This document shows positions 24,502 to 33,422 of a stretch of 64,000 bases of DNA, piece after piece. The notes beneath the pieces were generated by a model. The model worked only from the letters and a program-made list of their open reading frames with translations, had not been told where the DNA came from and did no database searches. Made by a program: the position numbers and the translations under genes. Source of the DNA: Neorhizobium tomejilense (GTDB taxonomy: Bacteria > Pseudomonadota > Alphaproteobacteria > Rhizobiales > Rhizobiaceae); NCBI GenBank assembly GCA_002968845.1, contig PVBG01000023.1:23580-87579 (forward strand), written 5' to 3'. Position 1 is the stretch's first letter, and each line of letters opens with the position of its first letter.

Positions 24502-25208
24502 GGCTTCATCCATGCTGCGTAGAGAATATCCTTCACGTCAACAAACATAAATACATCGCCTGGCTTGAAGCCGAATGCATCACTCCAGGCGGTGGCGTAT
24601 GAACCGAGTTCCATGCCGAGTTCACGTAAAGCCGTCTCGTCGCCGGTCGTGGCAGCGTTGATCTCTTCCTCCTTCATCGCGTTCATGAGGTCGCTATAGG
24701 TGCTGTTCCCCTCGCTGTCGGGAATGAAGACGATGATGCCGCTCTTGTCCTCGAACTTCACCGAAAGCTCGATCTCGTCTTCGGTGAAACGCTCGCGGTT
24801 CTTGACGATCATCTGGGGAAGCACGATTGCGAAGAGGTTTTCGCGCGAAATAGCACCGTCATGGGCCTCCTGCTGCTGTTTCACCAGCTGCATGAATTCC
24901 CATCCCCTTTCGGAGATCACCTGCTTCAGCGTCTGCTTGACGGTCAGGTCGGTGACCTTGAATTGATCCGAGTCGATAAATTCCATCGCCTCGGCGGCCA
25001 GTTCACCCTTGGCGTCCAGTTCCATGAATGCGACGCTGATCGCAAAGGCGGCCTTCAGCGTCTCTTCAGCGGGCTCTCCGGTAATACCGTTTGCCACCTT
25101 GACGAGATCGGCTTTCTTTTCCTTGTCTTCGTCAGTTTCGGCAGGCTGGGCGCTCGCCTGCTGAAGGATCAGCAGAGCCGCAGGTTGAACAGCGGAGATG
25201 GAAGTCAT
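24498..25208 (-). CDS. Hypothetical protein, 236 aa
   Basis: I do not recognise this protein. It begins MTSISAVQPAALLILQQASA, then an acidic, lysine-rich linker (TDEDKEKKADLVK) and a mostly alpha-helical, highly charged body. A LFAIVLPQMIVKNRERFTEDE segment and an aromatic C-terminus (FGFKPGDVFMFVDVKDILYAAW) follow. There are no cysteines, no transmembrane helix and no clear signal peptide. It overlaps the stop of the upstream ligase gene by four bases in convergent orientation. Confidence 0.7.
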   Translation of the reverse strand: MTSISAVQPAALLILQQASAQPAETDEDKEKKADLVKVANGITGEPAEETLKAAFAISVAFMELDAKGELAAEAMEFIDSDQFKVTDLTVKQTLKQVISERGWEFMQLVKQQQEAHDGAISRENLFAIVLPQMIVKNRERFTEDEIELSVKFEDKSGIIVFIPDSEGNSTYSDLMNAMKEEEINAATTGDETALRELGMELGSYATAWSDAFGFKPGDVFMFVDVKDILYAAWMKP

Positions 25209-25524
25209 GCCGGCCCTCGCCCGCGACGCACCACCCTTGATGGGTATTGCCGCGATTTGTCGGGCGCTTCATGGCCAGACCAACCAATGATTCTATCAAT
25301 GGTTGAAAATCTAATGCTCCCCACTTAACGAGATATGAACAAGCGGATGCAAGAGGTTGTATTGCAGGCCCTGAACTCGCCCAGATGCCGCTGCCATCCT
25401 GTTCCTGCGATTGATTGACCAGCGCATTGACCGCACACGATCGATGTTTAAGCGAATGTTTCAACCTATCTTAAATTCATGGAGGCTAAGGAAGCTTGAT
25501 ATTTGAAGTCTTGCGGCAAAATCG
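25209..25524. other. Intergenic region with a duplicated lipid-kinase 3' fragment
   Basis: There is no intact gene. Bases 25382-25407 match 26310-26335 (the last codons of the DAG-kinase-like gene on the minus strand) at 24 of 26 positions. On the minus strand the fragment would read LVNQSQEQDGSGI, against LVNKPQERVTQERDGSGI in the intact gene. Confidence 0.6.
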
Positions 25525-26268
25525 ATGCATATTGTTATCGCCAAGTCACTCTTTGCCGGACTTTTGTCCCTGCTCGCATCTCTGGCTCTATCGTTTGCCT
25601 TCGTTCCGATGCTGGGCGGGGAAGTCGCCGGTGCCGGCCTGGTGATGACCATCGTTTGCCCGCTTGCTATCTCCATTCCCGCCTCGGCCGTGCTTTTCAG
25701 CCAGACAGAACGCGTTCGACGTGCGGAAGCCGTGGCCTCTGACGCACTCGCGAAACTGGCCGCCGCCTACGAGGAACTTCACTGGCAGTCCCGCCGGGAC
25801 GGACTGACCGGGCTGTTAAACCGCAGCGCCTTCATGGAGGAACTGCAGACCTTCAGCGGGGAGGGTCTAACCGGAGCTCTTATTTTCCTGGATCTCGACC
25901 ACTTCAAATCGATCAACGATCGCTACGGTCATGCGACCGGTGACGAGGTCCTTCGCCGCACCGGGCAGATACTCGCCACGTATGACGGGCAATTCAGCAT
26001 AGCGGGCCGCCTCGGGGGCGAAGAGTTCGCTCTCTTTCAAGGTGGCCTGACCGTCGACGAGATGTTGAGGTGGTGCAAGGATATCCGTGAACTCATCGAA
26101 GGCTTGGATGTGCGCTCCGCCTCACGATCGACCGTTCCGGTGTCGGCCAGCATAGGAGCTATCCACTGTGCTTCTGGCTTCGATCCTCTTGAATGCCTCA
26201 GAGCCGCCGATGTGAACCTGTACGAGGCAAAATCGCTCGGGCGAAATCGGGTCGTTTCATCCATCTGA
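25525..26268 (+). CDS. Membrane-bound diguanylate cyclase (GGDEF domain)
   Basis: This 247-aa enzyme makes cyclic di-GMP from two GTP. Two N-terminal membrane helices (about 5-28 and 38-58) and a short coiled linker precede the GGDEF domain (about 85-245). RRDGLTGLLNRSAF and FLDLDHFKSINDRYGH (metal Asp123) are intact, and the active-site loop is GGEEF (164-168), a functional variant. The RxxD inhibitory site five residues before the loop is absent (SIAG instead), so product feedback is unlikely. It lies between a DAG-kinase-like gene and a duplicated fragment of that gene's 3' end. Confidence 0.92.
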   Translation: MHIVIAKSLFAGLLSLLASLALSFAFVPMLGGEVAGAGLVMTIVCPLAISIPASAVLFSQTERVRRAEAVASDALAKLAAAYEELHWQSRRDGLTGLLNRSAFMEELQTFSGEGLTGALIFLDLDHFKSINDRYGHATGDEVLRRTGQILATYDGQFSIAGRLGGEEFALFQGGLTVDEMLRWCKDIRELIEGLDVRSASRSTVPVSASIGAIHCASGFDPLECLRAADVNLYEAKSLGRNRVVSSI

Positions 26269-26308
26269 AGATGGCGGCAGAACGGTTCGGATATCGCCGC
26301 GAGCCCGC

Positions 26309-27247
26309 TCAGATGCCGCTGCCGTCCCGTTCCTGTGTCACACGCTCCTGCGGCTTGTTGACCAGCACGGTCAGCTCGCCCGCATGGATCTTCAGGAGCA
26401 CGTCGCGATCCATGGGCAGCAGTTCCCCGTCGATGACGCAGCGGATATCGTGGCGCTCGCGGGGGAAGTGCAGTTCCAGTTCGGTCGCCGTCATCGCCGT
26501 GACGGCCGCGTTTTCCTTCAGCCGGCCGCGCATGATATCGAAGGTCAGCCGCGCCACGCCCGCCGGCGTCAGCGGATCGGCGACATAGAAGCCGAGATGG
26601 CCGCCGGTCAGGCTGTCGGCGAACATCAGCGGATCGCGGCCGAACTCGTTGTTGGAGACGGAAATCGCCGAGACCTTGCGGTGCCCGATCTTGCCGCCGG
26701 CGTTGAACTCCACCTCGAATTCCGGCGGATTGAACATGACGCCGATCGCCGCCCGCGTGCTCGCGCGTATCTTGCCCAGCCGCGAGGCGAAGGTCATCGA
26801 ATTGCGGTAACGCACCATACGCGCATGCATGCCGGCAGAAAACTGGTGCACGAAGCTCTTGCCGTTGGCGCTGGCGATGTCGATGTTTTCCGGCGTGCCG
26901 TCGGCCAGCGCATCCAGCACCTGCCAGATATCGAGCGGCAGTCTCAGCGAGCGGGCGAAAAGGTTCATGGTGCCAGCCGGCACGACGCCGAGCGTCAGGC
27001 CGCTTTTCCAGGCGATGCCGGCGGCCGCGGAGATGGTCCCGTCCCCGCCACCGGCGATCAGCCCTTCGACGCCGGTCGTCGAGGCCGCCTTTTCCATGGT
27101 CGCGACCACTTCCTTGCCGGACACCACATGGCATTCGATCTCGTGACCGGCCGCCTTGAACGTCTCGGCTGCTCGAGCACAATAGGCGTCCATATCGGTT
27201 GTTCGGAAGGTACCGCCATCGCGGTTGAAGACGGCAAAAAGGTTCAT
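26309..27247 (-). CDS. Diacylglycerol kinase-like lipid kinase (YegS/DagK_cat family)
   Basis: This 312-aa cytosolic kinase of the DAGK catalytic family phosphorylates a lipid such as diacylglycerol or a sphingoid base. The family motif GGGDGTISAAAGIAW is at about residues 66-80, followed by LGVVPAGTMNLFARSLRLP (the GTxNxFA motif). The C-terminal beta-sandwich contains VIDGELL. ATG 27247 is chosen because the protein begins at MNLFAVFNRDGG as in the family; the upstream frame lacks features. Its last codons have a diverged copy at 25382-25407. Confidence 0.88.
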   Translation of the reverse strand: MNLFAVFNRDGGTFRTTDMDAYCARAAETFKAAGHEIECHVVSGKEVVATMEKAASTTGVEGLIAGGGDGTISAAAGIAWKSGLTLGVVPAGTMNLFARSLRLPLDIWQVLDALADGTPENIDIASANGKSFVHQFSAGMHARMVRYRNSMTFASRLGKIRASTRAAIGVMFNPPEFEVEFNAGGKIGHRKVSAISVSNNEFGRDPLMFADSLTGGHLGFYVADPLTPAGVARLTFDIMRGRLKENAAVTAMTATELELHFPRERHDIRCVIDGELLPMDRDVLLKIHAGELTVLVNKPQERVTQERDGSGI

Positions 27248-27519
27248 TTGATCTCGCTTGCAGAGGAGCGGATTTGGCGCGGGACAACGGCCCATCAGAG
27301 AAATGGTTGCGACCCGGAGCTTTATCAACAAGCCCGCCGTCGCTTCAGGAAAAAACTCACAATCCCGTGAGGGCTCGCCTGAATAAATGGCGGATACTAC
27401 CGCAACGCACAATGCCATGTTAGCCTGAAGTTCGGTCGTTTCGATGACCCACTCACCTCCAGAGCGGGTGGATGCCTCCCACATCCTACCCGCGTCTTTT
27501 TTCCAGCAGATTCAATATT

Positions 27520-28761
27520 ATGACCGATACTGCCGCCGATTTTCAATCCGCACGGGACCGTTCGGAAGCCCAGGATTTTGATGGTGTACCCGCTCTTTCG
27601 CGGCTCGCCGTCATCCTGATCGAGATCGCATTGGCGGTCGGAGGCTTCGGCATCGGCACCGGCGAATTCGCCATCATGGGCCTGCTGCCGGATGTCGCCT
27701 CCACCTATCAGGTCAGCATTCCGATGGCGGGCTACGTGATCAGCGCCTATGCTCTCGGCGTCGTCATCGGTGCGCCGATCATCGCGGTCGCCGCTGCCCG
27801 GATGACGCGGCGGTCGCTGTTGCTGATCCTCATGACTGTGTTCGCGCTCGGCAACATCTCGAGCGCAATGGCGCCGGATTTCTGGAGCTTTACCGCGCTG
27901 CGATTCATCACCGGCCTGCCGCATGGCGCCTATTTCGGCGTCGCGGCTCTCGTGGCTGCCTCGATGGTGCCACCCAACAAACGTGCCCGCGCCGTCGGCC
28001 GGGTGATGCTCGGCCTCACCGTCGCGACCCTGGTCGGCACACCGATCGCCACCTTCATGGGACAGATGCTCAACTGGCGCGCCGCCTTCTTCCTGGTCGG
28101 GGGCATCGGCGTCGTGACGGTAGCATTGCTCTGGTATTTCCAGCCGCGCGACGCAGTGCATGAGGGCGCCAGCATTTGGCGCGAGCTCAGCGCCTTCGGC
28201 CGCGCGCAGGTATGGCTGACGCTCGGCATCGCGGCGGTCGGGTTCGGCGGCATGTTCTCGGTGTTCAGCTACATCGCCTCAACCACGACGGTGACGGCCG
28301 GGATGTCGGTCAGCATGGTGGCGATCGTGCTGACGCTGTTCGGTATCGGCATGAATGTCGGCAATATCGTCGGTTCGCGGCTGGCCGACCTGTCGCTCAA
28401 GGGCACGATCGGCGGCGTGATGCTGTTCAACATCGTCGTCATGGGCGCCTTTGGCCTGTGGGCCGAATATCCGGTCGTGCTCTGCCTCTGCGTCTTCCTG
28501 ATTGGCTGCGGGTTTGCCGCCGGACCCGCGCTGCAGACGCGGCTGATGGATGTCGCCGCCGACGCGCAGACACTGGCCGCCGCCTCCAACCATTCGGCCT
28601 TCAATATCGCCAATGCCCTCGGCGCCTGGCTCGGCGGGCTGGTGATCGCCTGGGGCTGGGGGTTTGCCGCGACCGGTTATGTGGGGGCGGTGCTGTCGCT
28701 GCTAGGCTTCGGGGTGTTCGCTGTATCTGCGGCGCTCGACCGGAAGACTCCCGCGGCCTGA
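27520..28761 (+). CDS. MFS exporter, AraJ/arabinose efflux permease type
   Basis: This 413-aa inner-membrane transporter has 12 predicted helices. GIGTGEFAIMGLLPDVA in helix 1 is the signature of the DHA1 AraJ/PbuE subgroup. ISAYALGVVIGAPIIAVAAARMTRR is motif A-like, and a long middle loop follows helix 6. It probably exports small molecules; the substrate is unknown. The soluble start (about 35 aa) precedes the first helix. A palindrome-rich repeat element follows the gene. Confidence 0.88.
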   Translation: MTDTAADFQSARDRSEAQDFDGVPALSRLAVILIEIALAVGGFGIGTGEFAIMGLLPDVASTYQVSIPMAGYVISAYALGVVIGAPIIAVAAARMTRRSLLLILMTVFALGNISSAMAPDFWSFTALRFITGLPHGAYFGVAALVAASMVPPNKRARAVGRVMLGLTVATLVGTPIATFMGQMLNWRAAFFLVGGIGVVTVALLWYFQPRDAVHEGASIWRELSAFGRAQVWLTLGIAAVGFGGMFSVFSYIASTTTVTAGMSVSMVAIVLTLFGIGMNVGNIVGSRLADLSLKGTIGGVMLFNIVVMGAFGLWAEYPVVLCLCVFLIGCGFAAGPALQTRLMDVAADAQTLAAASNHSAFNIANALGAWLGGLVIAWGWGFAATGYVGAVLSLLGFGVFAVSAALDRKTPAA

Positions 28762-28771
28762 GAGCCAGCAG

Positions 28772-28900
28772 CCCCCTCACCCCGCCTCCGCTGTCGCTCG
28801 GCGGACCTCTCCCCGAGGGGAGAGGATGATCGAGAGGTCGCGGCACATTCCCTCTTCTCCCCAGCGGGGAGAAGGTGGCCCGAAGGGTCGGATGAGGGGG
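28772..28900. repeat. Palindrome-rich intergenic element, copy 1
   Basis: The element is bounded by CCCCCTCA (28772) and TGAGGGGG (28900). It contains two strong palindromes, CCTCTCCCC/GGGGAGAGG and CTTCTCCCC/GGGGAGAAG. The same style of sequence recurs at about 46349-46484 and 63865-63977. It is typical of dispersed rhizobial REP-like elements. Confidence 0.75.
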
Positions 28901-28956
28901 TGGCTTGCGCTGCCGTCTCCCGTTAGAGTCCGCATGAACACGCAGCGCTTCGATGA

Positions 28957-29352
28957 CTAAGCCGCTTTCGACGCAGCCTCTTCCTCCGGCATGACCATGT
29001 ACTTTTTTCCGCCTTCGCAGATGACGTGTTCCTTGCCCCAGAGGCGGAGAGCGGCGATAACCGGTTCCAGGCTGCGGCCGATCGGCGTCAGCGCATAATC
29101 GACGCGCGGCGGCACGACTGGAAATACGGTGCGCGACAGCAGACCCGCCTCTTCCAGTTCCCGCAGCTGCTTGGTCAGCATGCGCTGGGTGACCGCCGGA
29201 ATGCGGCGGCGCAGTTCGTTGAAGCGCAGCGTGCCCTCCTCCAGAAGGTGATGGAGGATGACGCCCTTCCATTTTCCGTCGAGGAAACTCAGGGTCGATT
29301 CCACTGGGCAGCCTGGGAAATTGTCGGTCAGCTTGGCACGGGGTTTCGACAT
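28957..29352 (-). CDS. HxlR-family transcriptional regulator
   Basis: This 131-aa winged-helix protein shows the HxlR signature: CPVESTLSFLDGKWKGVILHHL near the N-terminus with its conserved cysteine, then LRRRIPAVTQRMLTKQLREL and DYALTPIGRSLEPVI. HxlR proteins such as YodB and QorR sense electrophiles or quinones through this cysteine. The gene is divergent (123 bases) from a quinone-reductase-like dehydrogenase, the classic pairing, so it probably represses that gene. The short interval contains a GGTATACT/GGTACTAT repeat that could be its site. Confidence 0.9.
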   Translation of the reverse strand: MSKPRAKLTDNFPGCPVESTLSFLDGKWKGVILHHLLEEGTLRFNELRRRIPAVTQRMLTKQLRELEEAGLLSRTVFPVVPPRVDYALTPIGRSLEPVIAALRLWGKEHVICEGGKKYMVMPEEEAASKAA

Positions 29353-29475
29353 GGTCAGCGTCCTTTCACGGTATACTTTTCGGTACTATAGACCAAAAAT
29401 GTGCATTCTTGCGCTCATTGAACATAGGCGCCATCTAGTCTCCGGACAACAGGACACACACCAAGGAGACGTTCC

Positions 29476-30492
29476 ATGCGCGCCGTCGGCTTCAATACTC
29501 CCCAGCCAATCACCGCCGAAACCTCGCTGATCGACATCGATCTGCCCATGCCGGAAGCGGCGGGCCGCGACCTGCTCGTCGAGATCAAGGCTGTCTCGGT
29601 CAATCCGGTCGATACCAAGGTGCGCCGCTCGGCCGCGGTCGAACCCGGCCAGCACCGGATCCTCGGTTATGACGCTGCCGGCGTGGTGAAGGCGGTCGGC
29701 TCGGGCGTCAAACTCTTCAAGCCGGGCGACGAGGTCTATTATGCCGGCGTGATCAACCGGCAGGGCACCAATGCGGAATTCCATCTGGTCGACGAGCGCA
29801 TCGTCGGCTTCAAGCCGAAGACCCTGAGCTTCGAGGAGGCCGCCGCCCTGCCGCTGACGGCGATCACCGCCTATGAGACACTGTTCCACCGCATGAAGGT
29901 GCAGGACAAGGTGGCGGGTGCCTGGAACGCGGTGCTGATTATCGGCGGCGCCGGCGGGGTCGGCTCGATCGCCATCCAGCTCCTGCGCGAACTCTCCGAC
30001 GTGACGGTGATCGGCACCGGATCGCGGCCGGAGACGCAAGGGTGGATCAAGGAACTCGGCGCCCACCATGTGCTCGACCATTCGAAGCCTATGGGGCCGC
30101 AGCTTGCCCAGATGGCGATCGGCGCGCCCGCCTTCGTCTTCTCTACGACCCATACGGAAAACCACCTCAAGGACATCCTGGAGCTGATCGCACCGCAGGG
30201 CCGCCTGGCGCTGATCGACGACCCGAAGGAGCCGATGGACCTGCGCGCCTTCAAGAGCAAGGCGCTGTCGGTGCATTGGGAAATGATGTTCGCCCGTGCC
30301 GTCTTCCAGACCGCGGACATGATCGAGCAGCACAAGCTCTTGAACCACGTCGCCGAACTGGTCGATGCCAAAAAGATCCGCACGACGCTTGCCGAAACGC
30401 TGGGGCCGATCAACGCCATGAACCTGAAGAAGGCGCATGCGATGGTCGAAAGCAACCGCACCAAGGGTAAGCTGGTGCTTTCGGGCTTCTGA
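29476..30492 (+). CDS. Zinc-type alcohol dehydrogenase-like / quinone oxidoreductase family protein
   Basis: This 338-aa medium-chain dehydrogenase/reductase shows an N-terminal GroES-like domain (VNPVDTKVRR, ILGYDAAGVVKAVGSGV, PGDEVYYAG) and a C-terminal nucleotide-binding domain with VLIIGGAGGVGSIAIQLLR. The zinc-binding cysteines are absent, as in the quinone-reductase branch. It likely reduces quinones or enals with NADPH. The HxlR regulator is divergent and a strong bidirectional terminator follows. Confidence 0.9.
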   Translation: MRAVGFNTPQPITAETSLIDIDLPMPEAAGRDLLVEIKAVSVNPVDTKVRRSAAVEPGQHRILGYDAAGVVKAVGSGVKLFKPGDEVYYAGVINRQGTNAEFHLVDERIVGFKPKTLSFEEAAALPLTAITAYETLFHRMKVQDKVAGAWNAVLIIGGAGGVGSIAIQLLRELSDVTVIGTGSRPETQGWIKELGAHHVLDHSKPMGPQLAQMAIGAPAFVFSTTHTENHLKDILELIAPQGRLALIDDPKEPMDLRAFKSKALSVHWEMMFARAVFQTADMIEQHKLLNHVAELVDAKKIRTTLAETLGPINAMNLKKAHAMVESNRTKGKLVLSGF

Positions 30493-30511
30493 CGAGGCTC
30501 TGTAAAAAACA

Positions 30512-30548
30512 AAGAAAGCCCGCCGTGGCTGAAACGGCGGGCTTTCTT
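30512..30548. terminator. Bidirectional terminator between convergent genes
   Basis: The perfect 15-bp stem AAGAAAGCCCGCCGT / ACGGCGGGCTTTCTT has a 7-base loop. It lies between the dehydrogenase and the L,D-transpeptidase genes and works as a terminator for both strands. Confidence 0.9.
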
Positions 30549-30565
30549 AGCGGCCTGGCGGTGGA

Positions 30566-31177
30566 TCAGGCCTGGATGACGACGACCTTGGCGCCGACAT
30601 TGACGCGGCTGTAGAGATCGACGACATCATGGTTCATCATGCGGATGCAGCCGCTCGACATGGCAAGCCCGATCGATTGCGGCTGGTTGGTGCCGTGGAT
30701 GCGGAAATGCGTGTCGTTACCGCCGCGATAGAGATACATGGCGCGGGCGCCGAGCGGATTGTTCGGGCCACCCGGCATGCCGCCTGCGAGCTTCCGGTAT
30801 CGCTCCTCGCGGCGCTGCATGTTTGCGGTGGGGGTCCAGGTCGGCCATTCGGCCTTGCGGCCGACATAGGCATTGCCGGCGAGCGCCAGTCCGGCCCGGC
30901 CGACACCGACGCCATACCGGATCGCGCGGCCGTTGCCGAGGATATAATAGGCGCGGCGGGCCGGCGTATCGACGACCACAGTGCCGGCAGCATACGGGCT
31001 GACATAGGCGACTTCGGTGCGGCGCAGCTCCGGCTTGATGTTTTCGACCGGCACGGTCTTCAGCGGAAACTGTTCGTTCGGCAGTGCCGCGTAATTCGTC
31101 TGATCGTTGATGGTGGAAGCGCAACCGGCAAGCAGAAGCGGCAGACCGCCAAGAAAGCCGCGACGGGAAATCGACAT
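30566..31177 (-). CDS. L,D-transpeptidase (YkuD domain), exported
   Basis: This 203-aa envelope enzyme forms 3-3 peptidoglycan cross-links or attaches proteins to peptidoglycan. The N-terminus has SRRGFLGG followed by a hydrophobic run and LLAGC, so it looks like a twin-arginine-type signal ending in a lipobox (Cys19). The YkuD domain (about 65-203) carries HGTNQPQSIG and the catalytic SSGCIRMMN motif with Cys177. Rhizobia carry many paralogues, so the precise role is open. Confidence 0.9.
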   Translation of the reverse strand: MSISRRGFLGGLPLLLAGCASTINDQTNYAALPNEQFPLKTVPVENIKPELRRTEVAYVSPYAAGTVVVDTPARRAYYILGNGRAIRYGVGVGRAGLALAGNAYVGRKAEWPTWTPTANMQRREERYRKLAGGMPGGPNNPLGARAMYLYRGGNDTHFRIHGTNQPQSIGLAMSSGCIRMMNHDVVDLYSRVNVGAKVVVIQA

Positions 31178-31361
31178 GAATGTGTCCTTGGTGCGTCGAG
31201 AGAATGACGCTGACCTTAAGAATATTATGGTTAATGAAGTGCTAAACGGGCGATTGCCCCAGTCATCACGAACGCGTCAGAAGGACGCTGATGTAGAGAT
31301 GCAACATTGCCATGTGCGCAATGGGAAATGCATCCTATATGGGCGACCGGGAGGCTAGGAT

Positions 31362-31583
31362 ATGCGCACGACCATAACCGTCGACGAAAAATTACTTGCA
31401 GAGGCCAAGGAATTCAGCGGGATCGAAAATACCTCCGAGGTGATCAAAAGAGCCCTCACGCTTCTCGTCCAGCACGAGGCAGCGCAGAGGTTGATCATGC
31501 TTGGAGGCAGCGCGCCGGATCTGGAAGATCCGCCACGCCGACGCTGGAACCCGGATGGCACTTGGGAGGGTAATCCGGAGTGA
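31362..31583 (+). CDS. Orphan VapB-type antitoxin
   Basis: This 73-aa ribbon-helix-helix antitoxin (MRTTITVDEKLLAEAKEFSG, ENTSEVIKRALTLLVQHEA) has a C-terminal tail (PPRRRWNPDGTWEG) that would bind a toxin. The stop overlaps a GTG in the arrangement normally used for vapC. However, the following frame (about 21 codons) stops at once inside the 3' end of the ETF-ubiquinone oxidoreductase gene, and no PIN domain follows. The toxin therefore seems to have been lost. Confidence 0.8.
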   Translation: MRTTITVDEKLLAEAKEFSGIENTSEVIKRALTLLVQHEAAQRLIMLGGSAPDLEDPPRRRWNPDGTWEGNPE

Positions 31584-31629
31584 TCTGCTTGGGGCCTCGC
31601 TCTGGCGAACTCCGCGACAGGCACCAGCC

Positions 31630-33291
31630 TCACATATTCGGATAGACCGGGCCTTCGCCGCCCTGCGGGGGGACCCAGTTGATGTTCTGGTTGGGGTCCT
31701 TGATGTCGCAGGTCTTGCAGTGGACGCAGTTCTGGGCGTTGATCACGTAGACTTGGCTGCCGTCCTTCTCCACCCACTCGTAGACGCCGGCCGGACAGTA
31801 GCGTGTCGAGGGACCGCCATAGACTTCCAGCTCGGAGCGCTTCTGCAGGTCCATGTCCCTCACTTGCAGATGGACCGGCTGGTCTTCCTCGTGGTTGGTG
31901 TTCGACAGGAAGACCGATGACAGGCGGTCGAAGGTCAGCACGCCGTCCGGCTTCGGGTAGTCGATCTTCTTGTGCCGGGCTGCCGGTTCGAGGCTCTGCG
32001 CGTCGGTCTTGCCGTGTCTCAGCGTGCCGAAGAAGGAAAAACCGAACAACGTGTTGGTCCACATGTCGAGACCGCCGAGCGCGACGCCCAAACCGGTGCC
32101 GAGCTTCGACCAGAGCGGCTTGACGTTGCGCACCCGCTTCAGGTCCGTGCCGATCGGCGTCGAGCGCCATTCGTTTTCGATCTCGACGACCTCGTCATTG
32201 GCACGACCGGCTGCGATTGCTCTGGCGATGTTGTCGGCGGCCAGAATGCCGGACAGGACCGCATTGTGGCTGCCCTTGATGCGCGGCACGTTGACGAGGC
32301 CGGCGGAACAGCCGATCAGCGCGCCGCCCGGGAAGGTCAGTTTCGGCACCGACTGGTAACCGCCCTCCGTGATGGCGCGGGCGCCGTAGGAGAGGCGCTT
32401 CGCGCCCTCGAAGGTTCCCCGGATCGCCTGATGGGTCTTGAAGCGCTGGAACTCCTCGAACGGGTAGAGATATGGGTTCTTGTAGTTCAGGTGCACCACG
32501 AAGCCGACGGCGACGAGATTGTCCTCCAGGTGGTAGAGGAAGGAACCACCGCCGGTAGACAAGCCGAGCGGCCAGCCGAACGAGTGCTGCACCAGGCCCG
32601 GCCGGTGGTGTTCCGGCTTCACCTGCCAGAGTTCCTTGAGGCCGATGCCGTATTTCTGGGGCTCGCGATCCTTCTGCAGGTCGAACCGCAGGATCAACTG
32701 CTTGGCGAGCGATCCGCGCACGCCCTCGCCGATCAGCGTGTATTTGCCGATCAGTTCCATGCCGCGGGTAAAGGCCGGGCCGGGCTCGCCATTGCGCTCG
32801 ACGCCCATGTCGCCGGTCGCCACGCCCTTGACCGCGCCGTTCTCGTCATAAAGCACTTCGGTGGCGGCAAAGCCCGGATAAATCTCGACGCCGAGCGCTT
32901 CCGCCTTTTCGGCGAGCCAGCGACAGACGTTACCGAGCGAGACGATGTAGTTGCCGTGATTGTTCATCAGCGGCGGCATCATGAAGTTCGGAAGCCGGAT
33001 CGAGCCTGCCGGGCCTAAAAACAGGAAATGGTCGGCGGTGACCGGCTGCTTGAACGGGTGGCCTGCCTCCTCACGCCAGCCGGGCAGCAGCGCATCGATG
33101 CCCGACGGATCGACAACCGCGCCGGACAGGATATGGGCGCCGACTTCCGAACCTTTTTCGAGCACCACGACGGTCAGGTCCGGATTGACCTGCTTCAGGC
33201 GGATCGCGGCTGAAAGCCCCGCAGGACCCGCGCCGACGATCACCACGTCGAATTCCATGCTCTCGCGTTCTGGCAGTTCTTGCTCGTTCAT
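31630..33291 (-). CDS. Electron transfer flavoprotein-ubiquinone oxidoreductase
   Basis: This 553-aa membrane-associated flavoprotein passes electrons from ETF, reduced by acyl-CoA and amino-acid dehydrogenases, to ubiquinone. The FAD motif DVVIVGAGPAGLSAAIRLKQ is near residue 13. A middle FAD/ubiquinone region follows. The C-terminal 4Fe-4S ferredoxin-type domain has CPAGVYEW and NCVHCKTCDIKDP. The length matches the family. ATG 33291 is preferred to the upstream frame, which lacks homology. An ACGT-repeat site upstream fits the LiuR-type control known for branched-chain amino acid degradation genes. Confidence 0.95.
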   Translation of the reverse strand: MNEQELPERESMEFDVVIVGAGPAGLSAAIRLKQVNPDLTVVVLEKGSEVGAHILSGAVVDPSGIDALLPGWREEAGHPFKQPVTADHFLFLGPAGSIRLPNFMMPPLMNNHGNYIVSLGNVCRWLAEKAEALGVEIYPGFAATEVLYDENGAVKGVATGDMGVERNGEPGPAFTRGMELIGKYTLIGEGVRGSLAKQLILRFDLQKDREPQKYGIGLKELWQVKPEHHRPGLVQHSFGWPLGLSTGGGSFLYHLEDNLVAVGFVVHLNYKNPYLYPFEEFQRFKTHQAIRGTFEGAKRLSYGARAITEGGYQSVPKLTFPGGALIGCSAGLVNVPRIKGSHNAVLSGILAADNIARAIAAGRANDEVVEIENEWRSTPIGTDLKRVRNVKPLWSKLGTGLGVALGGLDMWTNTLFGFSFFGTLRHGKTDAQSLEPAARHKKIDYPKPDGVLTFDRLSSVFLSNTNHEEDQPVHLQVRDMDLQKRSELEVYGGPSTRYCPAGVYEWVEKDGSQVYVINAQNCVHCKTCDIKDPNQNINWVPPQGGEGPVYPNM

Positions 33292-33422
33292 ATCCAACTC
33301 CGCTCGCCGGCCCCTTCCGGCTTTATTCAGGCAACCTGTTTGACAAAACCGCCCCGGCTTGTCGAGGCGGGAAAACGTCCTCCGCCTTGTCATTCGCGCA
33401 AATGGCGTTTCGGTTTTCTCAT

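Noticed and set aside
26309..27484. Longer DAG-kinase-like protein starting at 27484
   Set aside because: The additional 79 residues have no homology or ribosome-binding site; the family N-terminus begins at the ATG at 27247.
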